From positions 1 through 5,409 of the forward strand of contig CAKSGP010000116.1 in NCBI GenBank assembly GCA_934454745.1: a stretch of DNA of 5,409 bases. Direction: 5' to 3'. Made by a program: the position numbers and the translations under genes. The DNA comes from an uncultured Clostridia bacterium (lineage in GTDB: Bacteria > Bacillota > Clostridia > UBA1381). Positions 1 to 5,409 of this stretch are shown in pieces; the stretch's first letter is position 1; the number at the start of each line of letters is the position of its first letter. Under the pieces are notes generated by a model that made no database searches, was not told the DNA's origin, and was given only the letters and a program-made list of their open reading frames with translations.

Positions 1-539
1 ATATAAAGTCGCCAAAACAGGCTGTTGAGAACGGAATTTGCTATTTGTCAGAGGACAGAAAACAATACGGCTTACTTCTTATTAAATCAGTTGCAGAAAA
101 CTCCGCAATAAGCTCTATGGATAATTACATTAAGGCAGGCTGGATAAGCGAAAAGAAGTTACACAAAGCAGCGGAAATCACAAACAAAAAACTTAGGACA
201 AAAACTCCGTCAATGGATCAGCTGGTTAAAAATCTTTCAGGCGGAAATCAGCAGAAGGTTATCGTTGCAAGATGGTTGCTTAAGGATTCGGACATCTTTA
301 TATTCGATGAGCCAACACGCGGTATCGACATCGGTGCAAAGAGCGAAATGTACGAGCTTATGGAGGATCTTGCAAATAAGGGTAAGTCAATTATAATGAT
401 TTCCTCTGAGCTTTCAGAAATTCAAAGGCTCAGCGACAGAGTTGTTGTAATGTGCGAAGGAAGAGTTGCAAAAGAGCTTGATATTAAGGATGCAACTCAG
501 GAAACTATTATGAAATATGCTACTATGAGGGAGGAATAA
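1..539 (+). CDS. Sugar ABC importer ATP-binding protein, RbsA/MglA-like, C-terminal part (5' end outside window)
   Basis: ATP-hydrolysing subunit of a CUT2-class sugar importer, acting on the cytoplasmic face. The frame is open from base 3 at the left edge, so about 178 codons remain of a family usually near 500; the TTG at 45 is internal. What remains is the second nucleotide-binding domain after its Walker A. The Y-L-S-E-D-R-K motif (39-59) is typical of this family, and the ABC signature LSGGNQQKV lies at 234-260. Walker B plus D-loop (FIFDEPTRGIDIGAK) follows at about 297-341. The usual switch histidine is replaced by SSEL (about 402-413), which is normal for the second domain of RbsA-type proteins. 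The TQETIM tail near the C-terminus also resembles RbsA. The permease starts 3 bases after the stop, so the two are co-transcribed and probably translationally coupled. Family very sure; sugar not determined. Confidence 0.96.
   Translation, partial: IKSPKQAVENGICYLSEDRKQYGLLLIKSVAENSAISSMDNYIKAGWISEKKLHKAAEITNKKLRTKTPSMDQLVKNLSGGNQQKVIVARWLLKDSDIFIFDEPTRGIDIGAKSEMYELMEDLANKGKSIIMISSELSEIQRLSDRVVVMCEGRVAKELDIKDATQETIMKYATMREE
528..534 (+). promoter_or_regulatory. Ribosome binding site fixing the GTG start of the permease
   Basis: AGGGAGG lies inside the last codons of the ATPase gene, 8 bases before GTG at 543. It supports this non-ATG start and suggests that permease translation is coupled to the end of the ATPase. 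Confidence 0.8.
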
Positions 540-542
540 GAC

Positions 543-1739
543 GTGGATAAGAAAAAAGGCCTTAGCTTTTCCAGAAAAATACGAAGATTAGGAGTTAATA
601 CTTCAAATTATATGGCAACAAAAGGAAAGCAGAATATAATTATTATTATAGCTCTTGTTGTGCTTCTAGCAATATTCTCGCTTTTAAATGCCAATTTCAT
701 TGACAGATACAATATAGTAAGTATGGCACAGTCACTTGCACCATACGCAATTCTATCCCTCGGTGTAACCTTTGTTATTGCCACAGGCGGAATTGACCTT
801 TCATTAGGTACGGTTTGTATCGCATCTGCAGTTATCGCAGGTAAGCTTTATATGGTAGGTATGCCACTTTGGGCTACTATCCCGGTTATGATATTAATCG
901 GTACAGTCTTCGGCTTTATCAATGGTATATTGATTGCGAAGCTTAAGCTCCCTGCATTTATTGCTACACTTGGTACTATGATGTTCTCACGTGGTTTGAG
1001 TGCGATTTTAGTTTCAATACCCAATATTTTCTTCCCCAACGGGACTTGGTTTAACGCCGTATTTTCAAATACTAACGGCTTCCCCATCGGTCTATTGTGG
1101 GTAATAGCATTTGCGATTATTTGTATGTATCTTATGTATAAGAACAAAATCGGTCGTTATATCCTTGCAATAGGAAGTAACGAGGAGGCAACAAGACTTT
1201 CAGGTATCAATACTGATAAATATAAAATCATTGCATACACATTAAGCGGTCTTGGTGCAGGTATTGCGGCTATATTCTGGGCAGCATCATTTGCAACAGT
1301 TGCATCAGCTACCGGTAACGGAATGGAGCTTGACGCTATCGCAGGTGTGTACATAGGCGGAACAAGTGCCGCAGGCGGTATTGCATCTGTTACAGGTTCT
1401 GTTATAGGTTCATTGATGCTCGTTGTTATCAGAAGCGGTCTTAACTTTGTTCTTGCTAAGTTCAATCTTAACGTTAACTCTACTTATGTAACATACGTTC
1501 TTACAGGTATAATCGTTGTTGTTGCAGTATTGATGGACGTTATCAAGAACAAGAACGCAAGCAAGGTTAAAATCTTAACAGATGAGGAAAAGAGAAAACT
1601 TGAAAGAAAACAAAAGCTGGCTCAGCTAAATGACGAGCTTGACGAGGTAATGTGCGATCCCGCAATTTCAGCCGAGGAAACAAATAAGAGAATTGCGGAG
1701 CTACGCAAGGAAATAAGTGCTTGTAAAGCAGCAAAATAA
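543..1739 (+). CDS. Sugar ABC importer permease, RbsC-like (BPD_transp_2), with C-terminal charged extension
   Basis: Membrane channel subunit of the same importer, 398 residues against about 320 for E. coli RbsC. A basic N-terminal tail (1-30) precedes the first membrane segment (about 31-50). Many hydrophobic segments follow up to about residue 331. Family motifs are clear: TGGIDLSLGT (81-90), KLPAFIATLGTM (135-146), the cytoplasmic GRYILAIGSNEEATRLSGIN loop (204-223) that typically contacts the ATPase, and ELDAIAGVYIGGTSAAGG (262-279). From about 335 the protein becomes highly charged, with Lys/Glu/Arg-rich stretches at 347-370 and 378-395 that look like two short helices or a coiled coil. 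This extra 60-odd residues is absent from RbsC as I know it. The GTG start is supported by a ribosome binding site 8 bases upstream. Family very sure; role of the tail unknown. Confidence 0.95.
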   Translation: MDKKKGLSFSRKIRRLGVNTSNYMATKGKQNIIIIIALVVLLAIFSLLNANFIDRYNIVSMAQSLAPYAILSLGVTFVIATGGIDLSLGTVCIASAVIAGKLYMVGMPLWATIPVMILIGTVFGFINGILIAKLKLPAFIATLGTMMFSRGLSAILVSIPNIFFPNGTWFNAVFSNTNGFPIGLLWVIAFAIICMYLMYKNKIGRYILAIGSNEEATRLSGINTDKYKIIAYTLSGLGAGIAAIFWAASFATVASATGNGMELDAIAGVYIGGTSAAGGIASVTGSVIGSLMLVVIRSGLNFVLAKFNLNVNSTYVTYVLTGIIVVVAVLMDVIKNKNASKVKILTDEEKRKLERKQKLAQLNDELDEVMCDPAISAEETNKRIAELRKEISACKAAK

Positions 1740-1751
1740 AAAGTCTATAAT
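1721..1751 (+). promoter_or_regulatory. Possible internal promoter before the binding-protein gene
   Basis: TTGTAA (1721-1726) and a perfect TATAAT (1746-1751) are separated by 19 bases, longer than the optimum of 17. If used, it would start near 1758 and give the binding protein extra transcripts, as importers often need it in excess. The -10 overlaps the hairpin at 1748-1771. AT-rich sequence makes a chance match quite possible. Confidence 0.25.
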
Positions 1752-1771
1752 CCAAAAGAGGTTTTGGATTA
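1748..1771 (+). repeat. Intercistronic stem-loop between permease and binding-protein genes
   Basis: A perfect 10-bp inverted repeat (arms 1748-1757 and 1762-1771) encloses a GAGG tetraloop. It is followed by A-rich sequence, not a T-run, so it is not an ordinary terminator. In the 66-base gap between the permease and the binding protein it may protect or process the downstream mRNA and so raise binding-protein output. The structure is visible; the role is inferred. Confidence 0.7.
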
Positions 1772-1805
1772 AAATAAAAAATATTAAAGAAAAGAGGTAA
1801 TAAAA

Positions 1806-2870
1806 ATGAAAAAAACTCTAAAAGCATTGTTGGCGTGTGCAATTTGTGCATCAATGGCAGTCGGATTTGCAGGTTGTTCAGGCGGTGACGGAGATGCCGT
1901 AAAGACAAGCTCAACCGGAAAGACAATCGCAGTCGTTGCTAAGGGCGAATCCCACGCTTTCTGGCAGTCGGTTAAGTCAGGTGCAGAGGACGCGGCCGAA
2001 AAATACGGTTATAAGATAACATTCCGCGGTCCTGCAAGTGAGTCAGCAAAGGACCTTCCCTCCCAGATGGAAATGGTTCAGTCCGCATTATCCAATAACG
2101 CTTCAGCACTTGTTGTAGCTACAATCGGCGAAGGCTTTGTAGATATGCTAAAGCAGGCTAATGACAAGAACATTCCGGTAGTTCAGTTTGACAGCGGTAT
2201 CTGGCAGAAGGACCTTGATGCTTTAGATGCTGCAGGCAAGAACCCCATTGTGGCTTCAGTTGCTACAAGCAATAGACTTGCAGCTGCAGTTGATGCAGAG
2301 CATTTCTATGAGGCTATTAAAGAGGACATAGCATCAAGCGACGGCAACTATGTTGTAGGCGTTATCCAGCACGACGAAACACAGACAGGTATCGACCGTG
2401 CAGGCGGATTTATCGACAAGTTCAAGGAGCTTGCAGATGCAGACGCATCAACAAAGGGCAAGTACACAATTGCTCACGAAATAAAGCCGGGCGATGCAGA
2501 TAATGCTTATAAATCAGCTTTGGAGGCACTTGCAGAAAAGGGTGCAAAGGCAATCTTTATGTCAAACGAAGGTGTTGTTAAGCAGGTATATGATGCAATC
2601 GGTGCAGCAGGAACAAAGTACGATTCAATTAAGTTCTGCGGTTACGATGCAGGTTCTAAGCAGATTGAATGGATGAAGAAAACAACAGGTCCGAAGCTTG
2701 TAGGTGCTGTTGCTCAGGATTCATACCAGATCGGCTACCAGGCGGTTGAGCAGGCTATCTTCGCTCTTGAGGGCAAGACAGTAAGCGAAAAAGTTGATAT
2801 TGACGGTGCTTGGTGGGATGCAACAAATGTTGATGAAATGGTAAAAAAGAACTTAGTTTACGAGGGCTAA
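1806..2870 (+). CDS. Sugar ABC importer substrate-binding lipoprotein, RbsB-like (periplasmic-binding-protein type 1 fold)
   Basis: Extracellular, membrane-anchored receptor that delivers sugar to the permease; 354 residues. The signal peptide (MKK, then hydrophobic 8-22) ends in the lipobox FAGC with Cys24 as lipidation site, followed by a Gly/Ser/Asp-rich linker. The mature domain starts near residue 40 (TIAVVAKGESHAFW). Aligning by eye to E. coli RbsB, the contact positions are Phe15=Phe52, Phe16=Trp53, Asp89=Asp129, Arg141=Arg198, Asn190=Asn254, Phe214=Tyr280, Asp215=Asp281 and Gln235=Gln304. Asn13 corresponds to His50 and Arg90 to Ser130. The pocket is therefore pentose-like but altered. 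The start has GAGGT at 1794-1798, 7 bases upstream. It is last in the operon, as rbsB is, and ends at a strong terminator. Fold and role very sure; ligand unproven (ribose, another pentose, or a nucleoside-derived sugar). Confidence 0.95.
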   Translation: MKKTLKALLACAICASMAVGFAGCSGGDGDAVKTSSTGKTIAVVAKGESHAFWQSVKSGAEDAAEKYGYKITFRGPASESAKDLPSQMEMVQSALSNNASALVVATIGEGFVDMLKQANDKNIPVVQFDSGIWQKDLDALDAAGKNPIVASVATSNRLAAAVDAEHFYEAIKEDIASSDGNYVVGVIQHDETQTGIDRAGGFIDKFKELADADASTKGKYTIAHEIKPGDADNAYKSALEALAEKGAKAIFMSNEGVVKQVYDAIGAAGTKYDSIKFCGYDAGSKQIEWMKKTTGPKLVGAVAQDSYQIGYQAVEQAIFALEGKTVSEKVDIDGAWWDATNVDEMVKKNLVYEG

Positions 2871-2871
2871 T

Positions 2872-2899
2872 AAAAAAAAGGGGCTTTGCCCCTTTTTTT
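2872..2899. terminator. Bidirectional intrinsic terminator between convergent genes
   Basis: The GC core GGGGC (2880-2884), loop TTT, GCCCC (2888-2892) is flanked by eight A on the left and seven T on the right, so either strand gives a hairpin plus U-run. It lies 1 base after the binding-protein stop and 13 bases beyond the EamA stop on the other strand, and can end both transcripts. Confidence 0.95.
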
Positions 2900-2912
2900 A
2901 CGCTTTAAAACT

Positions 2913-3326
2913 CTATAAAATCATAAATAATGTGCCTGCAGTAATAAGGAGACAGCCTATCAGTGACTTATATGTAAAGCTTTCGTGCAAGAATACAAAT
3001 GCTAAAAGGAGAGTGATAACCACGCTTAGCTTGTCAATCGGGACAACCTTTGACGCGTCGCCTAATTGGAGTGCTTTATAATAACACAGCCACGAAGCAC
3101 CTGTCGCAAGTCCCGATAAAACCAAAAACAGCCAGCTTTTTTTGCTGATTTCCATAATTCCGCCTTGGGATTTTGTCAGAAAAACCATCACCCATGCCAT
3201 AATCACTACCACAATGGTACGTATGGCAGTGGCAAGGTTTGAGTTTACACCGTCAATACCGATTTTTGCGAGAATAGACGTAAATGCCGCAAAAATCGAG
3301 GATAACAATGCAAATACTAACCACAT
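2913..3326 (-). CDS. Single-domain EamA/DMT-family membrane transporter
   Basis: A 137-residue integral membrane protein with about five hydrophobic segments (roughly 3-20, 31-51, 64-86, 94-114 and 118-136), equal to one EamA repeat. Most EamA transporters carry two repeats in about 300 residues, but stand-alone versions of about 140 residues are a known group and presumably work as dimers. Recognisable motifs are the WLCYYKALQLGDASKVVPIDKLS segment around 79-101 and the HESFTYKSLIGCLLITAGT end (114-132). The start is supported by GAGGTG (complement of 3334-3339) 7 bases upstream, with an in-frame stop just before it. Complete, not truncated. It stands alone, convergent with the sugar operon. 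The substrate cannot be read from sequence; the family moves metabolites, amino acids or drugs. Confidence 0.9.
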   Translation of the reverse strand: MWLVFALLSSIFAAFTSILAKIGIDGVNSNLATAIRTIVVVIMAWVMVFLTKSQGGIMEISKKSWLFLVLSGLATGASWLCYYKALQLGDASKVVPIDKLSVVITLLLAFVFLHESFTYKSLIGCLLITAGTLFMIL

Positions 3327-3374
3327 TTTTAGTCACCTCACATAGTCTTTAACGAAAAATTATTATTTAAAAAT

Positions 3375-3403
3375 ATTTTACCATATATTTACAATCAAAT
3401 CAA
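3375..3403 (-). promoter_or_regulatory. Promoter of the EamA transporter gene
   Basis: On the minus strand, TTGATT (complement of 3398-3403) and TAAAAT (complement of 3375-3380) are exactly 17 bases apart, with TGG just before the -10 giving an extended -10. This is a good housekeeping-sigma promoter about 48 bases upstream of the start codon. Confidence 0.7.
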
Positions 3404-3415
3404 TATAAATTTTTT

Positions 3416-3441
3416 AAAAATGGGGTAATGCCCCTTTTTTT
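3416..3441. terminator. Terminator-like hairpin upstream of the EamA promoter
   Basis: GGGGT (3422-3426), loop AAT, GCCCC (3430-3434) is flanked by AAAAAT on the left and seven T (3435-3441) on the right, so it can stop transcription from either side. It closely resembles the hairpin at 2872-2899. No gene on the plus strand ends here, so it probably insulates the EamA promoter or stops antisense read-through. Confidence 0.75.
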
Positions 3442-3601
3442 ATACTCCTGAATATGCGCAGAAACTGCTGGGATAATTAAGTGGAACAGACAGTACAAGA
3501 AGACACGAAGCATAGATTAAAATCTCTAATTTTTGAATTAATATCAATTTTTGTTGGTTTTTAATCTTTACGAATAAAATAAAAGAAATTAGAAGATTGT
3601 A
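3442..3601. other. AT-rich spacer without a recognisable gene
   Basis: Together with flanking signals this is part of a 359-base gene-free stretch (3327-3685). A GTG ORF of 27 codons (3481-3564, ending in a hydrophobic FELISIFVGF) has no convincing ribosome binding site. A 9-bp inverted repeat pairs 3514-3522 with 3559-3567, and AATCTT (3563-3568) pairs with AAGATT (3593-3598) just before the -35 at 3602. These could be regulator sites or chance in AT-rich DNA. The part at 3444-3515 is less AT-rich and might be a gene relic; I do not recognise it. Confidence 0.4.
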
Positions 3602-3630
3602 TTGACAAATTATGTTTTTAATGTTACAAT
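3602..3630 (+). promoter_or_regulatory. Strong promoter of the ADP-ribosylglycohydrolase-family gene
   Basis: A perfect TTGACA (3602-3607), 17-base spacer and TACAAT (3625-3630) with TGT before it (extended -10). The upstream 3571-3590 stretch is A/T-rich, like an UP element. Predicted start is near 3637, giving a leader of about 50 bases. A second TATAAT at 3639-3644 lacks a good -35. The gene is thus expressed independently of the sugar operon. Confidence 0.85.
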
Positions 3631-3685
3631 ACGCTCAGTATAATATTTTTAATAAACACAAAGTACATTAAAAGGAGATGGATTA

Positions 3686-5242
3686 ATGAAAACGTTATCA
3701 TACGATATTTTGAAAGACAAGATTCTTGGCTGTTGGAACGGAAAAAACGTTGGCGGTGTTCTTGGCGGACCATTTGAAGAATGCGAAAGGACAGTTCACG
3801 ATGTAACATTTTATACTCAGGATATAGACGGAAATCCTCCGGCTAACGACGACCTTGACCTACAGCTTGTATGGCTAAACGCTGTTGAACAGTACGGTTC
3901 AAAGGTTGATGCCCATATCCTTGCTGACTACTGGATGTCATATATTGTCCCCAACTGGGATGAATATGGTGCAGGCAAAAGAAATCTTCGTGCAGGAATG
4001 GCTCCGCCGCTTTCAGGCACAGTAAGCAATCCCTACAAAGACAGTAATGGTTCGTTTATCCGTACAGAGCTTTGGGCTTGCCTTGCCCCTGGACATCCCG
4101 AAATTGCAGTACGCTACGCATACGAGGACTCTATTGTTGACCATGCCGATGAAGGCGTTTATGCAACTGTTTTTTGTGCCGCTGTACAAAGTGCGGCATT
4201 TGTAACAGATGATACGTACGAGCTTATTGATATAGGTCTTTCGTATATACCAGAGGATTCACTTACAGCAGGTGCGGTTAAAAATGCAATTGCTTCATAT
4301 AAAAGCGGAGTTGATTACCTCAAAGCGAGAGAAAATCTGTTTAAGGAATATCCGAGTACATTTGGTCTTAATTGTGTCAATCCAAATGATTTGACAGACG
4401 GACTTCCAAACGGAAAGCCCGGACTGGAAACTCCAAATGCCATAGGAATAATAGTAATAGGCTGGCTTTACGGCGAAGGAGATTTTGAAAAGAGCCTTTG
4501 TATTGCAGTAAACTGCGGAGAAGATACCGACTGTACCGCTGCAACATTGGGTGCAATTTTCGGTATAATAAAAGGCAACAAGGCATTGCCCGAAAAGTGG
4601 CTTGCTCCGCTAAACGGTGTAATAAACACCTGCTGTATTGATTTGGCATCAACGATTCCTATTCCAAAATCTGTTGAGGAGCTCTCCAATAGAGTTATTA
4701 AGGCAATCCCGCGATTTATTGAATCGAGATACTACAGCATAGAATCCGAAGGTGTAAGCGTAACAACCGCCGAACGCCTCGAAAATCCCGAGGATTATGA
4801 CTATATGCCTCACATATCAGCTCACAAAAAAAGCCAGAGAATTCCACTTCGTGACCTTGTTTCAATGTCACCCTACTGTGTAAGATACGACCTTGGTACC
4901 CTTGGCGCAATGATTGATTACAACGGTGAACCATTTATACAAAAGGGTGAAACCAAAACAATCAAGCTATTACTGTGGGACAACAACAAGTTTACCATTC
5001 CCGGACAGTGGGCTGATGTAAGAATTTATACTGACAGCGGAATTACAATTGAAGGCGGAAATTATCTGTCAGGTCCTATGAACAGTACATATTTGACCAA
5101 AACAGAATTTTCAATTACATTTACTGCAGAGGAGATTTCTTTACCAAAAATGAATATTATCTTTGATATTTCATTAAATGGCAGACAATCAGGACGGCCT
5201 TTAAAGGCTACATTCTTTGCAGGACATTATAACATAGTATAA
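3686..5242 (+). CDS. ADP-ribosylglycohydrolase-fold protein with C-terminal beta-rich region
   Basis: A predicted cytoplasmic enzyme of the ARH/DraG family (Pfam ADP_ribosyl_GH), 518 residues; canonical members are about 300-370. There is no signal peptide or membrane segment. The N-terminal motif ILGCWNGKNVGGVLGGPFE (13-31) matches the family's GxxxGDALG opening. The acidic cluster is PANDDLDLQLVWL (52-64). DHADEGVYATVFCAA (152-166) resembles the family's SHxxxxG helix, and CGEDTDCTAATLGAI (277-291) the second metal motif GGDTDT. Asp55, Asp56, Asp280 and Asp282 are thus kept, but the usual metal-binding Thr positions read Asn54 and Cys283. Residues about 365-518 are an extra, strand-rich region of unknown role. 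The ATG is set by AGGAG (3673-3677), 8 bases upstream, and the gene has its own promoter and hairpin. The family generally removes ADP-ribose from proteins or small molecules; next to a sugar importer, cleavage of another N- or O-glycoside is plausible. Family sure, substrate unknown. Confidence 0.9.
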   Translation: MKTLSYDILKDKILGCWNGKNVGGVLGGPFEECERTVHDVTFYTQDIDGNPPANDDLDLQLVWLNAVEQYGSKVDAHILADYWMSYIVPNWDEYGAGKRNLRAGMAPPLSGTVSNPYKDSNGSFIRTELWACLAPGHPEIAVRYAYEDSIVDHADEGVYATVFCAAVQSAAFVTDDTYELIDIGLSYIPEDSLTAGAVKNAIASYKSGVDYLKARENLFKEYPSTFGLNCVNPNDLTDGLPNGKPGLETPNAIGIIVIGWLYGEGDFEKSLCIAVNCGEDTDCTAATLGAIFGIIKGNKALPEKWLAPLNGVINTCCIDLASTIPIPKSVEELSNRVIKAIPRFIESRYYSIESEGVSVTTAERLENPEDYDYMPHISAHKKSQRIPLRDLVSMSPYCVRYDLGTLGAMIDYNGEPFIQKGETKTIKLLLWDNNKFTIPGQWADVRIYTDSGITIEGGNYLSGPMNSTYLTKTEFSITFTAEEISLPKMNIIFDISLNGRQSGRPLKATFFAGHYNIV

Positions 5243-5262
5243 AGAATATACGGATATAAATT

Positions 5263-5306
5263 AAGCCCTGATATATAAGCTGAAATTTGCTTATATATCA
5301 GGGCTT
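5263..5306. terminator. Long perfect hairpin after the ADP-ribosylglycohydrolase-family gene, probable terminator
   Basis: An 18-bp perfect stem (5263-5280 with 5289-5306) encloses an 8-base loop, 20 bases after the stop codon. Only TTTT follows, so the U-run is weak, but the stem is very stable and begins with AAGCCC/GGGCTT. Position argues for a terminator or 3' stabiliser, possibly shared with a convergent gene to the right. Confidence 0.75.
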
Positions 5307-5377
5307 TTAAAGTAAATTATGGGTTATTTCGCAGCGTATAGCGATACGTATGGTACAATAGAAACCCAAGCCATACT

Positions 5378-5409
5378 TTATTCAAAATTTATAATAGCCT
5401 TTCCCTTCC
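5378..5409 (-). CDS. Possible 3' end of a minus-strand gene running off the window
   Basis: Reading leftward from the window edge, one frame gives KGKAIINFE followed by TAA (complement of 5378-5380), a believable protein end that would converge on the hairpin at 5263-5306. Another frame gives EGKGYYKF and stop. Ten codons are far too few to prove coding; no family can be assigned. Confidence 0.2.
   Translation of the reverse strand, partial: KGKAIINFE

Noticed and set aside
45..47. TTG at 45 as the start of the ATPase gene
   Set aside because: The frame is open to the left edge and the upstream codons encode conserved RbsA-family sequence leading into YLSEDRK, so it is an internal leucine.
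402..413. Missing switch histidine in the ATPase as a sign of a broken enzyme
   Set aside because: SSEL or a similar sequence at this position is normal for the second nucleotide-binding domain of RbsA/MglA-type proteins.
848..1465. Two minus-strand ORFs inside the permease gene
   Set aside because: They lie antisense to conserved permease motifs, have no ribosome binding sites and resemble no family.
1567..1926. Minus-strand 119-codon ORF across the permease end and binding-protein start
   Set aside because: It is antisense to two clear genes and their spacer; its Leu/Phe/Arg-rich composition is typical of a shadow frame.
2913..3326. EamA gene as a truncated pseudogene
   Set aside because: It has a good promoter, ribosome binding site, clean start and stop, and the length of known one-repeat family members.
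3637..3685. Riboswitch or attenuator in the leader of the ARH-fold gene
   Set aside because: The predicted leader is only about 50 AT-rich bases with no stable hairpin or terminator.
4377..4934. Minus-strand ORFs inside the ARH-fold gene
   Set aside because: They overlap each other and the conserved GEDTDC region on the coding strand, with no start signals of their own.

Overview
The window is chromosomal-looking DNA from a low-GC Firmicute, most likely a gut Clostridia of the Ruminococcaceae/Oscillospiraceae type. This rests on AT-rich spacers, strong AGGAGG-like ribosome binding sites, near-consensus sigma-A promoters, a GTG start, a Gram-positive lipoprotein signal and the overall protein style; the genus cannot be fixed by eye. 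No rRNA, tRNA, CRISPR array, insertion sequence or phage gene was found.

Left part (1-2899, + strand): the 3' end of a sugar ABC import operon of the ribose/galactose (RbsABC, CUT2) class. In order it holds the C-terminal third of the double ATPase, the membrane permease with an unusual charged C-terminal tail, a 10-bp intercistronic stem-loop, and the lipoprotein substrate-binding protein. It ends at a strong, symmetrical intrinsic terminator (2872-2899). The binding protein keeps most ribose-contact positions of RbsB but not all, so the cargo is probably a pentose or related small sugar, not certainly ribose.

Middle (2913-3441, - strand): a single-domain EamA/DMT membrane transporter, convergent with the sugar operon. 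It has its own good promoter and a G4/C4 terminator hairpin at each end, so it forms an insulated one-gene unit.

Spacer (3442-3685): AT-rich DNA without a recognisable gene. It has several inverted repeats, a doubtful 27-codon ORF, and a near-consensus promoter (TTGACA, 17 bp, TACAAT) for the next gene.

Right part (3686-5306, + strand): a 518-residue ADP-ribosylglycohydrolase-fold protein with an extra C-terminal beta-rich region. Two active-site threonines expected in the family appear replaced. An 18-bp perfect hairpin follows. The last 100 bases hold no confident gene; a minus-strand gene may end there.

A reasonable but unproven reading is that the importer brings in a sugar or glycoside and the ARH-fold enzyme cleaves or processes a glycosidic (perhaps ribosyl) linkage. 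The two are separated by the EamA unit and separately transcribed, so any link is functional, not operonic. The window does not show a clearly new system; the divergent ARH-fold enzyme beside a sugar importer is the most interesting lead.
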